From Enoplolaimus lenunculus (Eukaryota; Nematoda; Enoplea; Enoplida; Thoracostomopsidae), in contig JASANG010001324.1 in NCBI GenBank assembly GCA_030248215.1, positions 1-64,000 of the forward strand: a stretch of DNA of 64,000 nt, given 5' to 3'. Positions 55,483 to 64,000 of this stretch are shown here, one piece after another. Every line of letters starts with the position of its first letter. Position 1 is the first letter of the stretch. Below the pieces are notes generated by a model, which saw only the letters and a program-made list of their open reading frames with translations, was not told the origin of the DNA and did not search any database. The translations under genes were made by a program, and so were the position numbers.

Positions 55483-57047
55483 ATATGTTTAATGGCATAA
55501 AGTTTAGCGAACTGAACCAGTTGAGTTACTTTGTACAACCGTTGTTGGGAAATGGCATTTTGGTCAAATCAAATTGTACTGATTTGCTCAAACTTTAAAT
55601 TTGTTCTTTGCCCTATTGAATTGTTGGAATCCTTGGTTAATAATGGTAATCGTTTGAAGGATAATTTCAATTTTGGCTTGAAACTTGTCAGTTTTAGCTG
55701 TTTACCTAAAGTCTACAAAATCATTAATTGCGAGCGTTCTATTTGGGGTTAATCGAAGGGTCTTTGTGGAACATTTTAGGTAAATAAGTGGTACGGATTC
55801 AGGTAAGTATGTAGGAGGTTATTTTTGTCATAAACACGCTTTGGTATTTAGATGTAGCAAAATGCCGCTCTAAAACATTATTCTAAACTAAAATAAAGGC
55901 TAAAATAGAACACGGCGGTGTGAATGCGTGTGCAACGAGTTGAGTTTATGATGCACGCGATATTGTGAAACAAACGAAACGTTCATACTATGAACGAAAA
56001 TATATGAATAATGAAATCTCGCAAATTTACTTTATTTATGTATATTTTTCATTTATTTATTTGTTCATTTATTTATTTATTTTATTTATTTATTTTATTT
56101 GTTTATTTATTTATTTGTTTATTTATTTTTTGGTATTTTGATGTGTTATTTTGATGATTAACTTGAATGAAGTTTGATATAATAGTTTGAAGGCAAAAGA
56201 AACAAATTTGAGACGATTCGATAGAACTGAAATGTGTATATATATTTTTGTCTTGAGTCGGAAATCACAAAAACGATTGGGGCAATGCGCATGCAGGTAA
56301 TTGTTGTATATCAATGAATGAAGGTTGCGTCTGTGTATGGAATGGTGGAAGTTGGACGCAGCGATGTGGGTGTAATTTGACTTTATAGCGATTCACCGTC
56401 GTAATTAGAAATTGTGAGTAGAAAAAGCAACGACAGTTTTGTTGGACAAGGAAAAGTTTCATAAAATTGTTTTTGTTATGTTTCGAAACAATTTGAAACC
56501 GGAGGGTGGTATGGGAGCGCGCCAACTCAGTCCTCGTAGTCCGTAGGTGCGGCCCGGGAAGCGTATTTTGTCTTCAGCGTCCATCACACAACTTACTCGA
56601 AGGTACCTGGTGTACGCATGATATTGTGGAAGTTGCATAAATAAATATATGTAAAAATGTGTTGGAACAAAACGGTTTGTTTACAAATTGCAGTAATCAG
56701 ACCAATACCTATGCCTAAGCCTTTGCATAAACCGTAGAAGGCGTAGGCAAAGGGTTACGTTTAGGCTTAGGTAAGCGTTGTTGTAAACCTAAATCTAAGC
56801 CTAAAATTAAGCGTCAACGGTTTTTTACGTTTAGGCTTAGGTAAGCGTTGTTGTAAACCTAAACCTGAGCCTAGGATTAAGCGTAAACGTGCGAAAAGTG
56901 TACACGAGTCAGTTCAACATAGGCGAAATTATTGCAATTTTAATGACACTACCATCACTAATCAGTTATGTCTACGCTTAAGGCAGTGCCAGTTCTTGCG
57001 TAATTCAAATTGCAAGTGCTTTGTTGTAAACTGCAAAATCATGCAAC
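55483..57047. other. Intergenic DNA, no gene supported
   Basis: (TTTA)n run (56040-56130), a solo right end of the hairpin-array element (56575-56635) and CCTAAG/TTAGGC words (56705-56890) including a repeated TTTAGGCTTAGGTAAGCG unit. No exon recognised. Confidence 0.5.
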
Positions 57048-57769
57048 CAGGGTGCAACCGGAATTCCGGTTCCGGCATTAAAAAATGACGATAAAATTTA
57101 AATAGATTTCATTAGTACGTATAGCATGGTTCCAACCGGAACTAGATTTTGTCGGAATCGGAATTTGAATCAAGTTTTAGTAATTCTATTAAAAATTTGA
57201 AGGTGTATGACTTAACTTTTGTTGCAGTATGCCTGCTTCCGCTACTGTTCTCAGTTTCAGTAAAAATTGTTTATATAGCTGACGGAATACGCGTAACAAC
57301 TCATAATATTTACTATCAAAAACCAACAGAATAATTGCAAATGAACGAAACAAAACGAAACCAAAATCTAACTTCAATCATCTTAAAAACTCATAACCGA
57401 AAAATCAGAATTTCGGCATCCGAACAGCAGTCAGCCGGAATCGGAATCGGAAGTCAAATTTTGCCGGAATTTTAGCCGGAATCGGAATTTCGATGGAACC
57501 CTGACGTATAGTATGCAAACCTTGACAATCGTCAAAAACAAACCATCGAAGGTGTAGATTTCGCGTCCGTGGATTATGAAAATCTAAAATACAGCAGATT
57601 TAGTGATTACCTATCTCCAACTAAGGATCGTATTTCGCCAGCGATATTGCACAAAAGAAAATTAAAATGAATTTTTCGGTGTCGTGTATTTTTCATTTTC
57701 CGGGTTTCGTTTCCAATAGTTTTTTGAAATTCCGGTTCCGGTAAATTGTAATTCCGCGCTTGCACCCTG
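57048..57769 (+). mobile_element. hAT-like MITE, CCGGAA family, split by a nested element
   Basis: Outer ends CAGGGTGCAACCGG / CTTGCACCCTG with perfect duplication CATGCAAC (57040-57047, 57770-57777). The interior is interrupted by the element at 57125-57503. Confidence 0.88.
57125..57503 (+). mobile_element. Nested MITE, GGAACCCTG-ended sister family
   Basis: 379 bp, ends CATGGTTCCAACCGGAAC / CGATGGAACCCTG, perfect 8-bp duplication ACGTATAG (57117-57124, 57504-57511) inside the older copy. Insertion order is therefore clear. Confidence 0.87.
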
Positions 57770-57823
57770 CATGCAACGAATGTGTAAAAAAATTAGCTGC
57801 GACTACTAATCAACACTGAAACG

Positions 57824-58095
57824 GTTGCGCTATACTTTACTGTGCCGGACGCCGCGGCGGCGTCTGACGGCACGCGGCGGCGTCTGACGGCACGCGGCGG
57901 CGTCTGACGGCATGCGGCGGCGTCTGACGGCACGCGGCGGCGTCTGACGGCATGCGGCGGCGTTCGGAGGCACGCGGCGGCGTCTGACGGCACGCGGCGG
58001 CGTCTGACGGCACGCGGCGGCGTCTGACGGCACGCGGCGGCGTCTGACGGCACGCGGCGGCGTTCGGCGGCACGCGTCGAGCATAGCGCATCTGT
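57824..58095. mobile_element. GC-rich element with 20-bp tandem array
   Basis: Starts GTTGCGCTATACTTTACTG and ends GAGCATAGCGCATC. The core is about eleven units of GGCGGCGTCTGACGGCACGC (20 bp). The minus-strand frames reading RRVPSDAAACRQTPPRAV are a by-product. Partner of 29248-29355. Confidence 0.8.
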
Positions 58096-58959
58096 AATTG
58101 TGTAAAAAAATAGCTGTGTCGTATTTTAAATAACAAAATAACACAGTAATTGTGTTAAAATTAAATCGAGTATATTTAAAATGCATGTACAATTGAATGT
58201 ATATAACTTTCAAAAATACAATCTAAAGATAAAATAAAGGTTGTATTTATTTGTTTATTGGTATCATAAAAGTGGACATGCGTGCAGGTTGCAGTATACA
58301 TATGCTAAAACGAGCAGTATTGCCGCTAGCGGATCCAGCCAGGGCGGACGTACGTCTCGTGATCGGCTAATTTTTGTGATAAAATGGTTAAGGTTTGTGG
58401 CGGTCAAATTATTCTGGTCAGAAAATTCACACGTATACAGTAGCATAGAGTAGAAGTTGTGTTTTGTAACTGTTTGGCTAGCCCGTTTGTCTGTCAAAAC
58501 TGTCTGAATCTGCCCCTGAGGGATTGTTGTAGATATTATTTGAACTGGCAGATTTAAAAGGGTGGGATATTCAGGTCATGCCACCCCCCAGTCAACAGGG
58601 TTCAAAACCAAAAATTGGTTTGAAGATTTAGCACTAAAATTAGCGTTTGGATTTGCGCTCGCCATCGGCCGGCGAGTTTTGTTTGACTTATGTATCGCGT
58701 ACCCCCCACGGCAGATGTTTCTCGATCTGCTACTGGATATACTGGGTGTGAACTCGTAAATTTCGTATCTCAAAGATGGCAAATTTTTGTTGTTTGGGCG
58801 TAAAAATTTCGCTATTTTTTCACGCGGCCATTTTTGCGAGGGTGGAAAATAAAAGTTGGAAACACTCGACGTGGGTGGGAAATGCGGTGACTTAAAAGAA
58901 TTTAATATAAGTAAATATAGAATGATAGGGTAGGGTTGTTTTATCGGCATTTTGTGCTA
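58096..58959. other. Intergenic DNA
   Basis: Contains the repeat pair member at 58575-58720 and otherwise nothing recognised. Confidence 0.45.
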
Positions 58960-59179
58960 CACTGCAAAAAATGGGGAGTCAAATTGACTATCTCCGAAAT
59001 AGGCTTTTGCGGACTACACAAACTGAATCAAATTGGACTCCGCCAGAGTCGAATTCAACTCACCGAGAGACTCAGTTAGTCGAATTTGACTCTGTCGGAG
59101 TGGAATTTTGACTCAGTTTGTGTAGTCCAGTAAAGCCTATTTCGGAGAGAGTCAATTTGACTCACCATTTTTTGCAGTG
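58960..59179. mobile_element. Palindromic MITE with TA duplication (Tc1/mariner-like)
   Basis: 220 bp, almost entirely inverted: CACTGCAAAAAATGG ... CCATTTTTTGCAGTG, with GAGTCAAATTGAC and CGAAATAGGC in both arms. Flanked by TA at 58958-58959 and 59180-59181. Confidence 0.82.
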
Positions 59180-59492
59180 TACGTAACATGGATATTAGAT
59201 TTCGACAATTGTTTCGGGGGAATGACCTCATGGAAATATCCAAATTGTTGATATATGTATGCATTAAGTGTGTATATATAGTATTGTTTGCATTGAGCGA
59301 AAACCGGAATAAGAAGTTTATACACCGGCTGTGTTCGTTTGCCCAAAAATGGTTCGATTTTGAAAATTATCGCTGATTTCAGTTTCGCATGCGTTTGTTT
59401 GACCATTTCGCGTCAAAGTTTAAATTTTTAAAACATTCAATATTTTACACCCTAAGGATCCTTGGGTCCAGAAAGGGTTTTATGATGCCGTG

Positions 59493-59644
59493 GGTCCATA
59501 TATCACGGTCGGACTGTTTTTCCACAGAATTGCAATAGAGTAAGCTTAAGCTTTTGAGTAGTTATTTTTTTACTTAGGCTTAGGCTTACTTAGGCTTAGG
59601 TATATGCTTTTATTACTACTACGGCCCTGTTGTTTACATTGACC
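59493..59644 (+). mobile_element. GGCC/CTTAGG-family MITE
   Basis: Right end CGGCCCTGTTGTTTACATTGACC, left end decayed, flanks ATGCCGTG / ATGATGTG. The next family member begins eight bases later. Confidence 0.65.
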
Positions 59645-59651
59645 ATGATGT

Positions 59652-59868
59652 GGTCCAATGTTACTTTTCGAGGCGTAACAGTAGATTAAGCGTATTGCTA
59701 AGCCTAAGCCTAAGCCTGAGCCTAAGCCTAAGCCTGAGCCTAAGCCTAAGCGTTGCAAAATTGAATTCCTAAGCCTAAGCCTAAGCAAAAAAAATGTAAT
59801 CTAATATCTAAACCAACTCTTTTATGGACTCACCAGAAATTTGGACGTCCCTTAAAAATAACATGGGC
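59652..59868 (+). mobile_element. GGCC/CCTAAG-family MITE
   Basis: 217 bp, duplication CATGATGT at 59644-59651 and 59869-59876. The core is a CCTAAGCCTAAGCCTGAGCC array with one GTTGCAAAAT spacer. Confidence 0.82.
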
Positions 59869-60183
59869 CATGATGTGTAACTACTTCTGTACACTTTGGA
59901 ACTCAGAGACGATTTGGTGTTACATTTATCTGGTTCATTAAAGGATAAGTGCCGCCTCGGTCTTGGAAAGGCTTGATATTTGGCAGGGTCTCAGTCCCGG
60001 TGTTTTTGTGTGTGTCTCGGTAGTTTGAAACCGACGCCAGAAGTCGAAGACTCAGCTGTATGTATGGCTGTATTGTTGAAGTAAGTGATGATGCCTGTCG
60101 AATTAAATGTCGCTGTGAATCGCTGAATTTTGCATAGTTCAGCAATAATTAATAGCAGATATTTTGAAAACGTACAAAAACGC

Positions 60184-60986
60184 GGCCAATGTTACACTTT
60201 AAGGGGCGTAACAGTAGATTAAGCGTATTCCTAAGCCTAAGCCTAAGCGTTGCAAAAATGTGTTCCTAAGCCTAAGCCTAAGCCTAAGCGTTGCAAAAAT
60301 GTGTTCCTAAGCGTAAGCCTAAACCTAAGCGTTGCAAAAATGTGTTCCTAAGCCTAAGCCTAAGCCTAAGCGTTGCAAAAATGTGTTCCTAAGCCTAAGC
60401 CTAAGCGTTGCAAAAATGTGTTCCTAAGCCTAAGCCTAAGCCTAAGCGTTGCAAAAATGTGTTCCTAAGCCTAAGCCTAAGCGTTGCAAAAATGTGTTCC
60501 TAAGCCTAAGCCTAAGCGTTGCAAAAATGTGTTCCTAAGCCTAAGCCTAAGCGTTGCAAAAATGTGTTCCTAAGCCTAAGCCTAAGCCTAAGCGTTGCAA
60601 AAATGTGTTCCTAAGCCTAAGCCTAAGCGTTGCAAAAATGTGTTCCTATGCCTAAGCCTAAGTCTAAGCGTTGCAAAAATGTGTTCCTAAGCCTAAGCCT
60701 AAGCGTTGCAAAAATGTGTTCCTAAGCCTAAGCCTAAGCCTAAGCCTAAGCCTAAGCCTATGCCTAAGCGTTGCAAAAATATGTTCCTAAGCCTAAACCT
60801 AAGCCTAAGCCTAAGCGTTGCAAAAATGCGCACCTAAGCCTAAGCCTAAGCCTAAGCCTAAGCGTTGCAAAACTGTGTTCCTAAGCCTAAGCCGAAGCGT
60901 AAGCAAAAAATGTATTCTAGAATCTAAACCTATTCTTTTATAGATCCGCCACAGATCTGGACGCCGCCCTTAAAGTAACATGGGCC
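60184..60986 (+). mobile_element. GGCC/CCTAAG-family MITE with expanded internal minisatellite
   Basis: 803 bp, perfect duplication AAAAACGC (60176-60183, 60987-60994). Ends GGCCAATGTTACACTTTAAG / TTAAAGTAACATGGGCC. Inside, roughly 18 units of (CCTAAG)2-5 plus CGTTGCAAAAATGTGTT occupy 60226-60905. The complement of the hexamer is (TTAGGC)n. Confidence 0.9.
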
Positions 60987-60994
60987 AAAAACGC

Positions 60995-61747
60995 TATGAA
61001 CAAAAGCTACAACAAAAGTATGATAAATAATTTATTTTCAAAATCTTAATTTGTTCGGTTCGGTGATAACCAAAAATTGACTGAGACTTGAGTCTGATTT
61101 CGACTGAGGAACGTTTGAGTTAACGTCCGTTTAATTGAGCTCAGACGTCCGCGTCGAACCAGTTATACACTTTGAAAGGTTGATCCAATAATGTTTCTCG
61201 ACCCGAGAGGGATCAAGGAAGGACTTGAATCAAAGATTTCAACGAATCAAAATTCAGCGTTGGGCCGGTTTGGCTGAACGGCGGATCTCATTTGCATTTT
61301 ATTGGACTCGTTTCCATGTTCAATGATGAGTTGTGTGTTGCACTCAAATATTTTAATGTTGTAGCCGAGCGAGCATTAATGATAGCAAGAGTGTGTAATA
61401 TAGGAAGAGTGTGACACTATGCATACAACACGTATTAGTGTGATGTAGTATCACGCGGACCCTACTTTGTCTAACCCCCCTTGATTGAGGGGGGGGGGGT
61501 TCGGTTATAAAATGTTTGGAGACAAGTTATAAAATGTGTGGAGACAAGTGGAAACATGCGTTCAATATGCATAAACTATGCGATGTTACTGAAAACAAAC
61601 TGTTGCAGCTGTAGTTAAGACCCCCCCTCAATCAAGGGTAGGGTAGCATCTATTAAGGTCCGCGTAATATCACGCAATATCTGTGTATAGATGGAGAAGT
61701 GTCATACTCTTCATTATACACTCTTGATGATACCAAGAGTGTATGAT
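60995..61747. other. Intergenic DNA
   Basis: A G run at 61490-61499 with a C-rich inverse near 61620 and ACAAGAGTG-like fragments. No gene recognised. Confidence 0.45.
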
Positions 61748-62239
61748 ACAAGAGTGTGCTACTCTTTGGGTTCTGCATGGTACAAAATGGTCGCTGTCAC
61801 ATGGCAATAATCCTAAATTAAACTATAAGCGGAGTATTTTGGATGCCGTTACGTGCAGTTGCCATGGTTCGTACCTGGGGCGGATCCAAAAATTTGTGAC
61901 AGGGGGAGCGGGCTGGCAAATGTTACGAAACGTAAAACTGGTGCGGTAGGGAGGGACCTTATTTATTGTTTTATCAACAAAAATTTTTTGAAGTGGAAAA
62001 ATTGTAAGGTTTATCATAAAAAAAATTTCTGAGGAAGAAAATTGTAATGTAGCGCGACCCTAAACATTTTATCAGAAAAAATTCTGACAGGGGGGGCGTA
62101 CGCCCAGCTCTGGATCTGCTAGTGATTCGCACAAGTTGTACCCGACCCCTCTGAATAAGGGGTCGTAGTTCAAAAACGCAACGAGCGCTAAGTACGTTGT
62201 TTTTTAATACACAGCATGTACCCAGTTGCATACTCTTGT
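61748..62239 (+). mobile_element. ACAAGAGTG-family MITE carrying a nested element
   Basis: Ends ACAAGAGTGTGCTACTC / GTTGCATACTCTTGT. Compared with 52880-53147 it is interrupted after CATGGTTCG by about 250 bp (61871-62125). Confidence 0.72.
61871..62125 (+). mobile_element. Nested GGATCC-ended element
   Basis: Starts near GGGGCGGATCCAAAAATT and ends AGCTCTGGATCTGCTAG, with GACAGGGGGAGCG / GACAGGGGGGGCGTACGCCC inside. Related: 63745-63935 and possibly 51885-52145. Confidence 0.6.
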
Positions 62240-62505
62240 TGAAATATGCATTATCGACTCTTGATGATACTGACAAAAATGTGAATTATGTGAATGAATA
62301 CGGTTGTGTTTGTGTTTGGTCGTGTCGCTCTTGGGGTGCCGTTTTTAAGACGAGGGGATCTTGTACGCTTGCGCCACACCCCCATATTTAAAGTTAATGC
62401 TTAGACTGAGACAATTTCTGAAACCTGAATCGAAGTCTAAGCGTCGTGGCGGGACGTTTGCAAACGCTCAAACGGTTCTGTATCGAAATTTAAGGCAGAA
62501 TAATC

Positions 62506-62625
62506 GGGGCCAAGGTTATTAGCTTAGCGGAATAAGGGTGGAGGTGGGGCCAAGCTTATTAGCTTAGCGGAATAAGGGTGCAGGTGGAGCCAAGCTTATT
62601 AGCTTAGCGGAATAAGGGTGGAGGT
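62506..62625. repeat. Three 40-bp tandem units
   Basis: Unit GGGGCCAAGCTTATTAGCTT plus AGCGGAATAAGGGTGGAGGT, three nearly identical copies. Confidence 0.9.
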
Positions 62626-62867
62626 ACACTTTGTGATAATTCCAAGCCCCGGTCACGGCACTTTTATAAGTTTCGATCGAAGTTCGGTCTACGTTTAAGC
62701 CGAAGAAGAGGTTTCGAGGTTTGATCTTCCGTTTAAAATGGGAGCACGGAAAAGTTTTGAAAGTTGTGAAATTTAAAGTTTATGCAGCCAAAGTTTAAAT
62801 TGAATTGAAATAATTGATTTGAAATTTTGAAGCATTCTAAAATCAACAGACACAGCATAGAGGGACT

Positions 62868-63110
62868 GGCCATGGTATAGAACAGGGCCGGATCGTTTTC
62901 TGGAGGGGCTATAGAATAGAGCCAGTTTAAGCTTTAGACTATTTTTTGCTTAGGTTTAGGTTTCGGCTTAGGCTTAGGAATAGGCTCATCCGTACGCTTA
63001 GGCTTGTAGGCTTCGGCTTGGGAACAGGCTCATCCGTACGCTTAGGCTTTAAGGCTTCGGTTTAGGAATATGCTTATACTACTGTTCCGGCCCTGTTCTA
63101 TACATGGGCC
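62868..63110 (+). mobile_element. GGCC/CTTAGG-family MITE with perfect 8-bp duplication
   Basis: 243 bp, duplication GAGGGACT (62860-62867, 63111-63118). Ends GGCCATGGTATAGAACAGGG / CCCTGTTCTATACATGGGCC. TTAGGC words and CTCATCCGTACGCTTAGG are repeated inside. Confidence 0.88.
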
Positions 63111-63426
63111 GAGGGACTGATCCGGGAAAAAATTTTAAGGGGTTCAGAGGTTGGGAACGCCGCCTTAGAAAAATTAAGGTGGTTCAGTTTAGAGGCTGGA
63201 AACCACGAGTGATAGTTTGATGCATACACTCGATTGATGCTGTCTGACTCGAAGCAGTTTTCGATTCAATGTTTGACAGAATTTTTTGTTTAATAAAAGG
63301 GGGTTCATAGGTACCAAATGGACCTCCCCCTGGATCAAACCCTGGCATTGTAATTTTGCGTAATGTCAGGAAAGAATGAGTATGCAGTAAGGCAAAAGGT
63401 AATTTAAATTCTTGCATTATTTAAAT

Positions 63427-63624
63427 GGCCAATGTATAGAACAAGGCCGTAACAGTAGTATAAGCATATTATTCCTAAGCCTACGCAGAAGCGTAAAGCG
63501 TAAAAATGAGTTTACGTGTCTCAGTCCAAGCCTAAGCCTAAGCATACAAAGTTGTGTACAATTTAAACTTTACTCTATTGCAGTGCCGCAGAGAAACGTT
63601 CAGTTTCTGATCTTTACATTCGCC
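63427..63624 (-). mobile_element. GGCC/CCTAAG-family MITE
   Basis: 198 bp, flanks ATTTAAAT / ATTTAACT (7 of 8). Right end ACGTTCAGTTTCTGATCTTT then ACATTCGCC. Confidence 0.78.
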
Positions 63625-63744
63625 ATTTAACTTATAAAAAAACTGGTATCGGATTTTAACTGAAAAAGTGAGTCAAATTGTTATTTGAATAATAGAAAGA
63701 CATTAGGCTGGGTCCGTGACGTTCCATTTTCCCTAGCCCGGAAG

Positions 63745-63935
63745 CGGATCCAAACAAGCCTAACGGGCAGGGGGGAAGCTTGTCCACCTTATCATTTTAT
63801 CACCAAAAACTTTTCTTAGGGGAAAAATTGTAAGGTAGGCAGCTTACCGCTTTATCACAAAAATTCTGGTGGGGGGCGTACACCCTCCACCGCCCGCCCG
63901 CCCCCCCCCCACCCTTTCTGGATCCGCTGGTGATC
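63745..63935 (+). mobile_element. GGATCC-ended element
   Basis: Starts AGCGGATCCAAACAAG and ends TTTCTGGATCCGCTGG. Shares AAAAATTGTAAGGTAG, TTTATCA and GGGGGGCGTACACCC-like motifs with 61871-62125, with a long C run before its end. Confidence 0.65.
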
Positions 63936-64000
63936 CAGCATTTGTTATATGAGCTTTAGATGAACGTCTGTAATTGGTGTCATTTCGATGCTTTATTCGG

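Noticed and set aside
57793-58213. Minus-strand frames with Arg/Ala/Pro repeats
   Set aside because: By-product of the 20-bp GC-rich array; the same peptide appears in all three frames.
60226-60905. True interstitial telomere or chromosome end
   Set aside because: The hexamers are interrupted by a regular 17-bp spacer and enclosed by transposon ends with a target duplication.

Overview
The window is animal nuclear DNA: spliced genes with GT-AG introns of 0.1-4 kb, AT-rich non-coding DNA, many short inverted-repeat transposons and much minisatellite. No rRNA, CRISPR, bacterial operon or retroelement coding region is visible. The species cannot be named from sequence alone. One weak hint is that a transposon family here carries runs of (TTAGGC)n, which is the nematode telomere unit. 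Those runs sit inside mobile elements, so they are not proof of a nematode host.

Three protein-coding genes can be assembled exon by exon, with reading phase conserved across every junction. (1) 812-15090, plus strand: a BLTP3 (UHRF1BP1/UHRF1BP1L, SHIP164) orthologue, a bridge-like lipid transfer protein. Its N-terminal exons lie left of the window and ten exons are seen. The reading frame closes at 15090, well before the point where vertebrate proteins end. (2) 28251-16717, minus strand: a nine-exon gene for a secreted leucine-rich-repeat (LRR) protein with signal peptide, N-cap, LRRs, C-cap and a very long glutamine-rich tail. It converges on BLTP3. (3) 40715-34286, minus strand: a four-exon gene for a related LRR protein whose C-cap is followed by a Gly/Asn/Pro-rich stalk, one transmembrane helix and a cytoplasmic tail. 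Genes 2 and 3 are tandem, same-strand paralogues that share the cap architecture and a phase-1 intron exactly before the C-cap, but have unrelated C-terminal halves (soluble Q-rich versus membrane-anchored G-rich).

Everything else, including nearly all of 41-64 kb, is repeats. Two non-autonomous families make clean 8-bp target-site duplications and so look hAT-like. One is built of CCGGAA/TTCCGG words with CAGGGTGCAACCGG ends. The other has GGCC ends and carries CCTAAG/TTAGGC arrays. Other families include a TA-flanked 220-bp palindrome, an element filled with tandem hairpins, GC-rich 20-bp arrays, and several further inverted-repeat families. Some insertions are nested. Minisatellites of 41, 34, 40 and 18 bp occur, two of them within introns of the LRR genes. 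All assignments were made by eye from the sequence and family knowledge; no searches were run.
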